This document shows positions 13,341-24,489 of a stretch of 64,000 nucleotides of DNA, one piece after another. Position numbers and translations under genes: made by a program. The stretch comes from Spiroplasma endosymbiont of Agriotes lineatus (GTDB taxonomy: Bacteria; Bacillota_I; Bacilli_A; Mycoplasmatales; Nriv7), in NCBI RefSeq assembly GCF_964019485.1, contig NZ_OZ026448.1:1-64000 (forward strand), given 5' to 3'. The notes under the pieces are model-generated. The model saw only the letters and a program-made list of their open reading frames with translations. It was not told where the DNA came from and did no database searches. The stretch's first letter is position 1, and each line of letters begins with the position of its first letter.

Positions 13341-14315
13341 ATGGAGTTAAATACACGAATGTTGAATTTTAATATGTTATCAAAAAAATTTATTATGACA
13401 ATTGAAAATTATTTAATTAATAATATGTTTCCGCATTCGCTAATTATTGCTAGTAATAGTGATGAAATTAATTATCAGTCGGCAATATATTTAACTTGTC
13501 GCTTAGTATGTGAAGATGTTAGTTGGTGTGAGGGAAAATGTAATAATTGTCAACGCGTAATTAGTAATAATTATCTTGATTTTGTTATTTTAAATTTATG
13601 TTCTGAAAAATTAAAAAAAGAAATGGTTCGTGAAATTATTATTAAATTTAGTTTGTCTTCGTTAGAATTAACAAATAAAAAGATTTATTTAATTCAAAAC
13701 ATTGAAGATGGTAGTTTGGAAGCTAATAATAGTTTATTGAAATTTTTAGAAGAACCACCGATTAATACATATGCTATTTTTACTAGCAAAAGTATTAATC
13801 GTGTTTTACCGACAATTATTTCTCGCAGTCAAGTTTTAACATTACCAACAATTGATTTTGAGGTAGTAGCGAAAAAACTTATTAATGAATGAAAAATTGT
13901 TCTTGAGGATGCCAAGTTAATAAGTAATTGTTTTTCTGATTGAAATGAAATTGTTGCGAATGTGGATTATGTTAAATTTTTGGAAATTAAATTGCTAGCA
14001 TTAGATTTTATTACTAATTTTATTAAAAATAACAATGAAGATAATTACTTATTATCTAGTAAAATTAATAAGTTAGAGAAAAATTATTTATCTTTATTTT
14101 GAAAATTAATAATTTTAATAATGAAAGATAGTTTTTTAGAATTTCCACAATATTTTATTACGCAACAAAAATTTATTAAACAGGTTACTAGCAAAATTGC
14201 TAATAAACAAAATTATTTTTTAACGGTAATTTATGAATGTTTAGAAAGATTAAAGTTTTCTGTTAATAAAAATTTACTTGTTGATTACTTTATAATTATG
14301 ATGTTAAAAATTTAA
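13341..14315 (+). CDS. holB: DNA polymerase III delta-prime subunit
   Basis: Delta-prime is the stator of the clamp loader. The segment NSLLKFLEEPP followed by SRSQVLTLP is the signature shared with DnaX. Zinc-type cysteines (CEGKCNNC) are present and, as normal for delta-prime, the P-loop is degenerate. The length from ATG 13341 is 324 residues. ATG 13359 is an alternative start with GGAG 12 bases upstream. It follows tmk and precedes tilS by 13 bases. Confidence 0.88.
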
Positions 14316-14328
14316 AAATGAGGTTACT

Positions 14329-15585
14329 ATGAAGAAATTTTATGAAAGTCTTGATATTCAAGAAAAATATTTATTAGGGATTTCTGGTGGAACTGATAGT
14401 ATGTTTTTGCTAGATAATTTGTATCAAGCAGGATTTAAAATTTTTGTTGTTCATATTAATTATCAAAAAAGAACTAATAGTTGGCAAGATGAATCAATTG
14501 TTGTTAATTATTGTTTAAAAAATAATATTGAATATGCTGTTTTACGAGTAAAACCCGAACAATATGGGAAAGAAAATTTTCAAAATCAAGCTCGGAAAAT
14601 TCGTTATGATTTTTTTATGAAAATAGCAAAAAAACAAAAGATTTTTAATCTTGTTATTGCTCATCAATTTAATGACTTATTAGAAACTTATTTATTGCAA
14701 AAACAAAGAAAAAGTTTAGTTTCATATTATGGTTTACTTTTTAAGCGAAAAATTAAAAATTTAACAGTTTTTCGACCAATGTTGAAAGTAAAAAAACAAA
14801 TGATTCTTAATTATTTAGAAAAAAAACAATTAGATTTTCAAGTTGATGATAGTAATGGATTGGATATTTATGCTCGTAATGTTATTCGGAAAAAAATTGC
14901 TTATTTTTCAAATCTTGAAATTAATAATTTATTACAAGAAATTAATGAAAAAAATATCCTTTTAAAGGAAGAACAACAAAAAATAATAAAATTATTGGTG
15001 TTGATGATAATTGATGATAAAATCAATTACAAGTTGTTTTTATTATTAGAAGAAAAATGACAACAAAAATTAATTTATCAATATTTATTAATAATTGATG
15101 ATGAATTAGTAACTAAAAATTATTTAAAAAGAATTTTAAATGGTGTACTTAAAAGTAATAAACCAAATATTCATATTAAATTAAATGATCAATGAATTTT
15201 TATTAAAGAATATAAATTTATATATCTAAGTAAACCAATTATTAAGGATAATTATTGTTATACAATTACTAACTTGAAAAATTTTAAAAGTCGTTATTTA
15301 ATATTAAAATTAAAAAATAATGGTAATATTAAGGGAATGGGATTTTTTGTTGCTAATGATGAGTTTCCGATTTATATTAAGTGTAACGAGTTTAATGAGA
15401 AAATTAAAACTAAGAATGGCACAAAAAAAATTAATCGTTTATTTATTAACAATAAAATTAGTTTTCAGCAAAGAATTAATTGACCGGTAATATATAATTG
15501 TCATCAACAATTAATTGTGATTCCAATGTTGGCTGTTGATGCTAATCATTTGAAAAACAAAAGTAATTGATTTATGTTAAAATAA
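14329..15585 (+). CDS. tilS: tRNA(Ile)-lysidine synthase
   Basis: TilS converts C34 to lysidine in tRNA-Ile(CAU). It has 418 residues. The PP-loop motif SGGTDS lies at 20-25, and the conserved Ala-rich helix of the N-terminal domain is recognisable (NQARKIRYDFF). The C-terminal half is divergent and Lys-rich. Four TGA codons are read as Trp. It directly precedes ftsH. The hpt gene often found between tilS and ftsH is missing. Confidence 0.88.
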
Positions 15586-15614
15586 GATAGTAATTATGAA
15601 GAGAGGAAAAGATT

Positions 15615-17642
15615 GTGCAAAAGCGTAAAAGAAATTTAGGTTTTATTTTTATTATTTTACTGTTCGCATTATTATTAGGAATTCTAATATGATACCTTTT
15701 AAAAGGTGGTTATGAGTATCCTGATTTTAAGGATCTTAAAATTTGAATTGAAACAGGTAAAATTAAAGACCAAAATATTGCTGCTGTTAGTTGAAAAATG
15801 GGTCAATCATTAGGAAATTATACATTATTTGGAACTTTTAAGCTAGGTAATGGGCAACGCTATCAATTTCAAATGGTTTTAGTTGATTCAATGTGAAAAA
15901 CAGTTAATGACTTACTTAATGGTGAAAAAGTAAGTAATATTTTTAAAGGTAAATTACCAACGATATATAATCCTAATGAATCAAGTCTTTGAACTGAATT
16001 ATTGCGAATGTTACCTTTCTTATTATTAATTGGAGCATCAGTATTTCTTACTTTAAGAATGATGCGTTCTCCAGGTGACTGTGGCGGAATGAATCCGTTT
16101 TCAATGGGGAAAAATAAAGCGCGACAAACAGAATCAAAAGTTAGATTTACTGATGTGGCGGGAATAAATGAAGAAAAGCAAGAATTAGTGGAAATTGTTG
16201 ATTATTTAAAAAATCCGACAAGGTATGCACAAATGGGGGCAAGGACACCCAAAGGGGTTTTGTTAGAGGGTCCTCCGGGGACAGGGAAAACCTTGTTAGC
16301 AAAAGCAGTAGCTGGTGAAGCTAATGTTCCTTTCTTTTCAATTTCTGGTTCGGAATTTGAAGAGATGTTTGTTGGTGTTGGTGCATCACGGGTTAGAGAA
16401 TTATTTAATAATGCGAAAAAAAGTTCGCCGTGTATTATTTTTATTGATGAAATTGATGCTGTGGGAAGAAAACGCTCATTGTCAATGGGGCCAGGAGCTG
16501 GTGAACAAACTTTAAACCAATTATTAGTGGAAATGGATGGTTTTGAAACGAATGCTGGTGTTATTATCATTGCGGCAACTAATCGTGTTGATGTTTTAGA
16601 TCCAGCCCTTTTAAGACCAGGGAGGTTTGATCGTACGATTCAATTATCATTGCCAGATATTCGTGAACGAGAAGCAATTTTGCGATTACATGCTCGTAAT
16701 AAGAATTTATCACCTAAAATTGCTTTTAATCGGATTTCTGACCGAACTCCAGGGTTTAGCGGTGCGCAATTGGAAAATGTGCTTAATGAAGCAACATTAT
16801 TAGCGGTGCGAAAGCGAAAAACCGTTATTGATTTAGCCGATATTGATGAGGCTATTGATCGTGTTGTTGGCGGGCCCGCTAAAACTTCAAGAACAATTAC
16901 GGAAAATGATAAGCAAATAGTTTCTTGTCATGAAGCGGGGCATGCTTTAATTGGTTTAAAATTAAGACATGCATCTAAAGTTCAAAAAGTAACAATTATT
17001 CCTCGTGGAAATGCGGGTGGTTATACGATTATGACGCCAAAAGAAGAGAGTTTTTTGCATTCACGCGATAATCTTTTGGCAACTATTACTGGTTATTTAG
17101 GTGGAAGAGCATCAGAAGAATTAATTTTTGGTGCTGAAAAAATAACTACAGGGGCGCATGATGATTTAGAAAAGGCAACTAATATTGCACGCCGAATGGT
17201 TGTTGAGTTTGGAATGTCTGATTTGGGATTGCGACAGTTTGAAAGTGCTAAAGATGGGTATATGGGCGTTAATAGTGCTAATAAATTTTCTGATGATATT
17301 GCTCAAAAAATTGATGCTGAAATTAATAAATTTTTGGATGAATGTTATCTTGAAGCTAAAAAAGTAATTAAGGAACATCGTAATATTTTAGATTTAATTG
17401 CCGAATCGTTAAGAGTTTTAGAAACAATTACTGCTGAACAAATTGAATATATTGATGAAAATGAAAAGTTACCACCAGATGTGTTAGTTGCCAAAAAAAC
17501 TCAAGAAGAATTTCGCGAAAAAGAACTTCGTGGTGATATTATTGAAGCAAAACCCAAGGGGCGAAATTCTGATATTTTATCATCAGATATTAAATCTAGT
17601 GATAAAAAAGCCAGTGGTATAATTAGAAAAAGTTGGGAGTAG
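15615..17642 (+). CDS. ftsH: ATP-dependent zinc metalloprotease FtsH
   Basis: FtsH is a membrane AAA+ protease for quality control. From GTG 15615 it has 675 residues. One membrane segment lies at about 8-27 and a second at about 131-148, with the extracellular domain between. Walker A (GPPGTGKT) is at ~219, the second region of homology near 330, and the zinc motif HEAGH near 440. The tail after ~640 is polar and Ser/Lys-rich. The stop overlaps the ribosome site of the next gene. Confidence 0.96.
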
Positions 17643-17647
17643 GTGTA

Positions 17648-18550
17648 ATGGCAAAAAAGCGATTTTCAAAAAAATCTGAAAATGATAAGAGTATTATTTC
17701 ATTAGAAAATAATAAAGCACTTTCAACGACGATTAAAGAAAATTTAAAGTTACAAAAGAAAATGACTAAGGCTTGTTCCAAAAGAATTTTAAAAGGTGAA
17801 ATTATTTCTACCTTAGGTTATAAACCTGATTTAAAGAAATTTATTATTGAATTGCATAATGTAGAAAAATCTTATTTAATGGGAGAGATTGAATATAAAG
17901 TTTTAAAAGGGATTGATTTAAAAATTAGTCGTGCTGAATTTGTTGTTATTTTAGGACCTAGCGGTAGTGGAAAAACAACATTATTAAATATTATTTCTGG
18001 TTTGGATAAAGCTTCAACTGGTGACGTTTTTGTTGATGGTCATAACTTAACATTGTTAAAAAATCGTCATTTAACTGATTTTCGTTGTAATTATGTTGGG
18101 TTTGTTTTTCAAAATTATAATTTATTAGATACTTTAAGTGCTAAAGAAAATGCTGAAGTTGGTGAAAACTTAGCTAAGAATAAAAAACGCGTCATGACAT
18201 TGGAAGAAATTTTTGCATCAATTGGCATGTCAGCAGAAATGGATAAAAAACCTTCACAATTATCTGGAGGGCAACAGCAAAGAGTTTCAATTGCAAGAGC
18301 AATCGCCAAAAATCCTTCAATTTTGTTTTGTGATGAACCAACAGGGGCTTTGGATGAAGAAATGGGGCGAAAAGTTTTAGAAATTTTGTTAGATATTAAT
18401 AAAAAAGAAAAAACAACAATTGTTACTGTTACTCATAATCCTAATATTGCTCAGTTAGCAGATATTGTTATTCATGTGAGAAATGGTATTATTGATAAAT
18501 TAAAAGTTAATAAAGACCCTAAAAAACCTAAAGATATAAAATGAGCTTAA
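17648..18550 (+). CDS. ABC transporter ATP-binding protein (MacB/LolD type), no partner permease
   Basis: This is an ATPase subunit of 300 residues. Walker A is GPSGSGKTT near 105, the signature LSGGQQQRVSIARA near 205, Walker B ILFCDEPTGALDEE just after, and the H-loop TVTH near 265. The sequence class is that of MacB/LolD/SalX exporters. A Lys-rich extension of about 70 residues precedes the ATPase domain. GGAG-type bases at 17636 favour ATG 17648 over an in-frame TTG at 17633. No permease follows; the next DNA is a repeat. The partner is unknown. Confidence 0.9.
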
Positions 18551-18624
18551 TAAAATTGTATTAATAAAACAGTTACTGATAAGGATATTATATTCAAGGA
18601 GTGAAAAAACAATAGACTTGGTAG

Positions 18625-18928
18625 GCCGCGTTTAGTTTTCTTAGGTATTTTTTAAAAAAATAAAAAATAATCATTTACTATAAATTATTTTAATATTCAA
18701 ATTAAGTATATATTTTTTATGTATGATTTTTGTTGTAAAAACTTATTTTAATGTTGTTTTTATAAGCGTTTTCCTTGGTTTTTATAACCTTTTATTGAGA
18801 TTATGTTTGTTGATATTAAATATTTTATCTTATTATTTATTTTCTAAATAAAATGATAATTAAATTGTCGTTGCTTCTCATTAAAAATTATTTAAACCTT
18901 TTCTTACCTAACAAAACTTTATGCGTCC
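18625..18928 (-). repeat. ~305 bp TIR repeat, copy 3
   Basis: Reverse-oriented copy. The ends are GGCCGCGTTTAGTTTTCTTA and the complement of GGACGCATAAAGTTTTGTTA. A lone AGACTTGGTA, the terminal repeat of the IS5-like mini-elements, lies just before it at 18614. The minus-orientation reading holds an open 41-codon hydrophobic ORF starting at the ATG near 18720. Confidence 0.85.
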
Positions 18929-19090
18929 AATTCTTTTTCTTACCATTTTTACATAATAAAATTTAATTATTATTAATTTATCTTTTTAAGATTTTTAATT
19001 TTTTAATTAAGCATTTGATTTATATATCATGGTAGCAATAATAATGTTCTGTATTCTTAACCATTTTTATTTAATAAATTCCTCTCTAAG

Positions 19091-19119
19091 ACATAAAAAA
19101 TGTAACTAAAAAAGTTACA
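19091..19119 (-). terminator. Terminator after the minus-strand rRNA methyltransferase
   Basis: TGTAAC (19101-19106) pairs with GTTACA (19114-19119). On the minus strand the stem is followed by a T-run. Confidence 0.7.
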
Positions 19120-19869
19120 TTAATTTTGATTCATTATTTCATAAAGACTAATAGTTAAAGCATTAGCGACATTCAAAGATTCCACCCCGTTTGATGTTGG
19201 AATATAAAAATTATCATCAATCAATGGTCATAAATGAGAATTTATTCCTTTGCCCTCATTACCAAATAATAATGCCACTTGATTATTAAAATTTACATCT
19301 CGCAAACGATTATTAGCTTCTTTAAATACTGTACCATAAACTTTAAAACCTTTATCTTTTACACTAGCAATAACAAGTTCCAAATTAGTTTTAATAATAT
19401 TTAGATGAAATATCGCCCCCATTGAGGTCCGAATTACTTTATCATTATAAATATCAACACTATCATTACTAATATATAATGTTTGCACACCAAAGGCAAC
19501 ACAACTACGAACGATATTTCCCAAATTAGTTGGATCTTGAATTTTGTCTAACATGACAACTAAATTTTTATCAACTTCATAACTATAATCTAAAAAACTA
19601 CAAACACCAATAATTGGTTGAGGACTAACAGTTGCAGATATTTTTTTAATAATTTGCTCATTAACAGTAATTATATTAATAAAATCTTCAATTTTATTAG
19701 CAATATCTTGTGTTGCTAAAATCATTAATAACTTATTTTGTTTCTTGGCCTCTTCAATTAAGTGAAACCCTTCAATAAGAAACTGTTCCTTTTCTTTACG
19801 ATACTTGCTCTCTTTTAACTTGACTAAATCTTTAATTAAGAAATTATTTATTGAATTAATTATTTTCAC
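19120..19869 (-). CDS. SpoU/TrmH-family rRNA 2'-O-methyltransferase
   Basis: This SPOUT-fold methyltransferase uses AdoMet to methylate a ribose in rRNA or tRNA. It has 249 residues. The three SpoU motifs are visible: PTNLGNIVRS near 112, LLFGNEGKGI near 203 and SLNVANALTI near 230. The N-terminal ~75 residues form the substrate-binding domain of the RlmB/TsnR type. The exact target cannot be told from sequence. TGA near 19229 is Trp. tRNA-Leu lies just upstream on the same strand. Confidence 0.88.
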
Positions 19870-19893
19870 ATTAAAAATGCTTTCTAAAATTAA

Positions 19894-19976
19894 TGGTGCC
19901 CAAGATCGGACTTGAACCGATACAGATTAACTGATGGTTTTTGAGACCATTGTGTCTACCATTCCACCACTTGGGC
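19894..19976 (-). tRNA. tRNA-Leu (CAA)
   Basis: Read on the minus strand, the gene starts GCCCAAG and ends CTTGGGC-A-CCA, with a 7 bp acceptor stem and an encoded CCA. The anticodon loop is CTCAAAA (anticodon CAA, decoding UUG). The long variable arm typical of class II tRNA-Leu and the T-loop GGTTCAAGTCC are present. Confidence 0.95.
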
Positions 19977-20069
19977 CTTATTTTTTTAATTATATAGTAT
20001 TTTAGTAAAAAATCAAATATTATCCAGAATAAAGTTGCCCGTTTTTATTAATAACAAGCGACCAATTAA

Positions 20070-21377
20070 TTATTCTCAATTTTCAGTTTTATTATTTGTT
20101 AATACTTCAATTTCAAACGAAGCATAAGAATTTCTTACTTTAATAATTCGGAAAATATAGTTATTATATTGAAATTCTGAACTTTTCTTAGTAATTTTTG
20201 TTTCACCGCTAATTTCACGATATCATTCATTTAATGTCTTGGCATTTGTTACTGGTATTGATTCATTTAAAGTTTGAAATAACTTTTTTAACTTAATTGT
20301 TCCTACTACTTGAAATTTATAATGCCCAATTTCATAAATTTTTCCTGTTGTATCATGCTCATCATAAATTTCACCAACTAATTCTTCAATTAAATCCTCC
20401 ATTGTAATAATGCCAATAAAATCTTTTTTAGTTTTACTGCTTGTTACAATTGCTAAATGCATCTTATTCTTTTGCATTTTTTCTAAGGCAACACTTAATT
20501 TGGTATTTTTAGACAAAAATAATGGTTTTAATAAAAGCGGTGGTATCGTTAATGATTCATCACCAAGGGTATTATTAATAACAATATCTTTAACATTAAG
20601 AATTCCCTTAACAACTTTAGTATTAGGATTTATTACTGGTACTCTAGTAAACTTCTTTTGCCGATATAAAGTCTTAATATCACTAATAGAGCTATTGTAA
20701 TTAATTGTTAATGTTTTATTTCTTGGTTGCATCGCCGTTTTAACAGTTTTTTCATCAAACATAATTGCTGAAGTAATTAAATGGCGTTCTTGTTTTTCTA
20801 AAACACCTTCATTTTCAATAGTTTTTACAAGTTCTAATAGTTCTCTTTCTGTTGTTGAAGGATGCTCTGATTTTAATTTAATTTTTGAAAACATATAAGC
20901 TAATGGATAAAAAAACCACCTTATCACAACGATTACTCAAGAACAACTAATAGTTAACTTTTCAGGAATTAATCGTGCAATATTTTTAGGAATAATTTCT
21001 CCAAATAACAATACAATCACTAAAGAAAACATTGTTGATATTATTAACGATCAATGTGTTGGTAAACCCAATTGATTATCAAAAAAGAAAGTAACAAATG
21101 TCGCTAAAGCAATGTTAACTAAATTATTAGCAATTAAAAGCGTTGTAATCGTAATACTATAATCTTTAACTAAAAGATATACTTTTTTAGCTTTTTTTGC
21201 GTGCCTTTTATTAGTTTTTGCTAAATTTTTAATTCTAATAATATTAATTGAAGTCAATGCCGTTTCCATTGCTGAAAAAAAAGCACTTAAAAATAATAAA
21301 ATAAATATTGTTGGTACTAACCAAGATAATGTAATTTGTCAACTCATATTAAAAATGAACCAATCATCAACTTCCAC
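20070..21377 (-). CDS. CNNM/CorC-family membrane protein (hemolysin C-like)
   Basis: This 435-residue integral membrane protein has the order CNNM domain (three or four membrane segments in the first ~200 residues), a CBS pair (about 220-345) and a C-terminal CorC/HlyC domain ending ENWE. The family is linked to Mg/Co efflux. GTG 21377 is preceded by AGGAGG at nine bases, a better site than the internal ATG 21347. TGA codons near the N- and C-termini are Trp. Substrate specificity is inferred from the family only. Confidence 0.88.
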
Positions 21378-21470
21378 TAGTTATTAATTCCTCCTAAAAG
21401 ATAGCTTCTTTAAATATAGATTGCAATTATAACATAAAAATCAATTGATATTAACTAATTGTTTACATAT

Positions 21471-21622
21471 GGCCACATTTAGTTTTCTTAGGTATTGCTT
21501 TGAAGAAGTAAAACAATCAACTAATTATATTATTTAAGTACTAAACTAACATTGGCCTTCTTGTTATTGTCATTTTTATTCATTGTTATTCTATCATATT
21601 ATTGAATTTTTACACAATAAAT
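21471..21622 (-). repeat. ~150 bp short TIR element, copy A
   Basis: One end is GGCCACATTTAGTTTTCTTAG, a variant of the terminal repeat of the 305 bp family. The rest differs. Read from the other end, it has TTGTGT, then 18 bases, then TAGAAT (promoter-like), a 17-codon ORF starting MNKNDNNKK, and a hairpin ATTGTTTTA / CAAAGCAAT. Copies B (33500) and C (34545) have the same layout. Confidence 0.7.
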
Positions 21623-21789
21623 TATTAATATTATTAAATTTTCATTAAATATATATTAATTTTATATTTTTACTTACTTAAATCTATTATATTTATTTGT
21701 TACAGCATTACCCTTTATTGGATAGGCTACAATAAGTTGGACCATAATTATATAGACTTCGAAATTATTAAGAAAGAAGGAATATAAAA

Positions 21790-22068
21790 ATGGAAAATAA
21801 AACCTCATACTATGAAGAATTTAAAAAACAAATTGTCATGCTATACAAAAATGGCAAAAGTATTATTAATTTAGGGAAAGAATATAATTTACCAAAACCA
21901 ACTATTTATAGTTGAGTTAAAAATTATAATAATTCTGGTTCATTTAAAGCAAAAGACAATCGCACACTAGAAGAAAATGAAATAATAATTTTACGAAAAG
22001 AACTTAAAGACTTGAAAATGGAAAATGACATTTTAAAGCAAGCCGCACTGATAATGGCCAAAAAATAA
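21790..22068 (+). CDS. IS3-family transposase orfA (helix-turn-helix)
   Basis: A 92-residue protein with an N-terminal helix-turn-helix ([14 protein letters not shown]...PTIYSWVK) and a C-terminal leucine-zipper helix ending [13 protein letters not shown]. This is the DNA-binding half of IS3 transposases. The A-rich end near 22060 resembles the -1 frameshift window used to make the OrfAB fusion. It appears intact. Confidence 0.85.
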
Positions 22069-22901
22069 CAATAATTAATAGCAATAAGAAAAAATATTCG
22101 ATAAGAAAAATGTGTAAATTATTAAATATTTCAAAATTCAATTACTATTATCAAATTAATAAATACACAAGGAAAATAGTGAATAATTATAATCAAGAAA
22201 TTATCAGTGCATTTAACGCAAGCCGCCAAGTCTATGGAGCTCGAAAAATCAAAGTAGTATTAGCTCATAAAAGTATTAACCTATCTAGACACAAAATTAG
22301 AAATATTATAAAAAACAATAATTTGATATCAAAGTACACAAAAACAAGACTTAAATGCAAAAATATTCAAGTAAATAATGATCCAGTAAATAACATTGTA
22401 AACCGAGACTTTAATAATAGAAAAATAAATGAAACCATCGTTAGTGACTTAACTTATATAAAGTGGGTTTTAAATGATTTTATGTGTGTCTCCTAATTGA
22501 TTTGTATAATCGCGAGATTGTTGGTTATAGTTGCGGACCAAATAAAAATACGGAGTTGGTTTATCAAGCTATTATGCGAATTACTAGACCATTATCAAAA
22601 ATTGAAATATTTCATACCGACCGAGGTAATGAGTTTAAAAATAATATAATTGATCAATTATTATCTACATTTAAAATTCAAAGATCATTGAGTGCGAAGG
22701 GTTGTCCATATGATAATGCAGTTGCTGAAGCAACTTATAAAGTTTTTAAAACAGAATTTTATTAATGGTAGAAAATTCAATGATCTTGCACAATTAGAAC
22801 TTGAATTATTTGATTACATTAATTGATACAATAATCTTAGAATACATGGCAGTTTAAATTATTTATCTCCAGTTACTTTTAGAAAACAAATGTCTATATA
22901 A
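22062..22901 (+). pseudogene. IS3-family transposase orfB, two frameshifts
   Basis: This is the integrase-type DDE half. SDLTYIK (first Asp), FHTDRGNEF (second Asp) and NAVAEATYKVFKTEF (Glu) are all present but in different frames. One base is missing near 22463, before the VGFKWFYVC segment, and one T is extra near 22760, after KTEF. The region ends FRKQMSI. The left boundary is the end of orfA, from which it would be read by -1 frameshifting. Confidence 0.85.
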
Positions 22902-22927
22902 AAATTGTCCTAAAAAGGGTTGCCAAT

Positions 22928-24278
22928 CCACATAATTAATTCAACTATCATCATTTTTATTATTATATTTATTTCATAATGAATTTTTATATATTTCTTT
23001 TTTGATTTCTATTTCTGAATTAATATTTTCATTAATGTAATGTAATACATTTAATTTGTTTAAATTTGCCATTCTTAAATGTAATAAGTTGTTTAAATTC
23101 TTATGATTATATATTCTCGCCCCACATCCTAATTGTTGTTTTACCAAATGTGACACATCACTTTCAATGCTACAACCAATATTTCATTCTAAATTTTGAT
23201 GATGAATACCAATACCTTGCTTATTATTACTGAAATAATTACTCGCCTTTCTTAAATTTGTTTTAATATCTTTATTTAATTCATTTTTAGCATCATTACG
23301 AATGGTTTTGATTAATTCTTGATGATTTCCATCCTTATATAATTCAATTCAATTATTTAGTGTTGCTTTGCGATTTTCAAAAATAATATTAATGCCGTTT
23401 GCTGTAATTTTTTAATAGCGCGATAACCATCTAAAATATATCTAACATTACCAAAACTATTGGCAATTTCTCTAATTCAAGCATCACCATCACCACAAAC
23501 AATTATTTTGTCATAATTAATATTTACATAATGTTTTTGCAATTCTTTAATCAATAAATCACGATAATCCATCGTATTTATTCGTTTACCAACTTTTAAC
23601 ATTAGAAAATGACCTCGTTTGTTTTCTAATTCTCTACGAGCATTTTTGTATTTTTTTTATGTCCGGTATGAAAAGTAACTAAACGAACCCCCTGGTTATG
23701 TTTAACTTTATGATCTAATGTCGCTAAAAATGTCTTATCTAGTTGAATATATAAATCCTTATTTTTGACATCAATTCTAGTTTTAGTTTCTTTTTCTGCA
23801 AGTTGAAAATATTCGGCAATATCGTATCGTATTTATTTAAAATGTTTGAAATACTAGTTTTTGAAATATAACAATGATTTAGAGCATCTAAAATATCGCG
23901 ATCGCGTTTACCATCACCTAGAAGACTTAAAACTTTAAATTGGACATCAAAATAAATGCGTTGTTTTGGCAATAAACCAATTTCTTCATCTAGTAAACAT
24001 ACATATTCAAATTTACCTGATTTTTGATTTCAATATTTATATCGGCGTCGTTTAAAAACAACTTCACCAAAAATTGTAATAATTGTTCTTGATGCAAAAT
24101 TAACCACTTTATAACCTTGTTTTAAGCGATAATGATATTTATATAAGTACTCATCTAATTTTTCATATTCGTTGGCTAATTGTTCACGTTTATTGATGTA
24201 CATATTTTTATGGATTGTAAATAAACTAAATCAATGCTTTTTTTCTGAGGTTTTTACATTATTATTAATTTCTAACAT
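22928..24278 (-). pseudogene. ISLre2/UPF0236-family transposase, truncated and frameshifted
   Basis: On the minus strand the protein starts MLEINNNVKTSEKK and shows the family hallmarks in order: YKVVNFASRTIITIFGEV then KRRRYKYW, LLPKQRIYFDVQFKVLSLL, DGDAWIREIANSFGNVRYI, and a terminal ESDVSHLV-QQLG-GARIYNHKN block. Frame breaks lie near 23828, 23655 and 23415. The extreme C-terminus is cut by the IS3 copy at 22929. Its own ends are not identifiable. No second copy is in the window. Confidence 0.8.
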
Positions 24279-24489
24279 AAAAAAATTATCTTTCTTAGTA
24301 TTAATTTTAATAAAATTTAATTTAGTTTGATTATTTTTAACATTTAATGACCTAAAAAATAAAAATTTTTGTTTGATGGTATATAATAAAATTACAAAGT
24401 AGGGAGATTTCAAACTAATATTTGGAGAAAGGTGTTGATTTTTTAATAAATTTTTATTAATAAAAATTCACGAAAGGAGTTTAATTAAT
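24279..24489. other. Spacer upstream of the toxin-like pseudogene
   Basis: AT-rich DNA with TATAAT near 24383, an inverted repeat of AATTTTTATT/AATAAAAATT near 24453-24475, and GAAAGGAG just before ATG 24490. No coding sequence is recognisable. Confidence 0.4.

Larger units (their letters stand above)
21720..22929 (+). mobile_element. IS3-family (IS150-like) insertion sequence, copy 1
   Basis: The left end TGGATAGGCTACAATAAG and the right end (complement GGCAACCCTTTTTAGGACAA) are related imperfect inverted repeats. It encodes orfA and an overlapping orfB in the IS3 arrangement. Other copies lie at 36386 (nearly full length), 47271 (deleted, reverse), 54658 (45 bp of the right end) and 56878 (right part). 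This copy sits in the 3' end of an ISLre2-type transposase gene. orfB is broken, so the copy is not autonomous. Confidence 0.85.

Noticed and set aside
16202..16570. Minus-strand open frame inside ftsH
   Set aside because: Shadow of the ATPase domain in another frame.
24231..24413. Stand-alone 60-codon minus-strand gene
   Set aside because: Its last part is the N-terminus of the ISLre2-type transposase, whose start is 24278; the upstream codons have no support.
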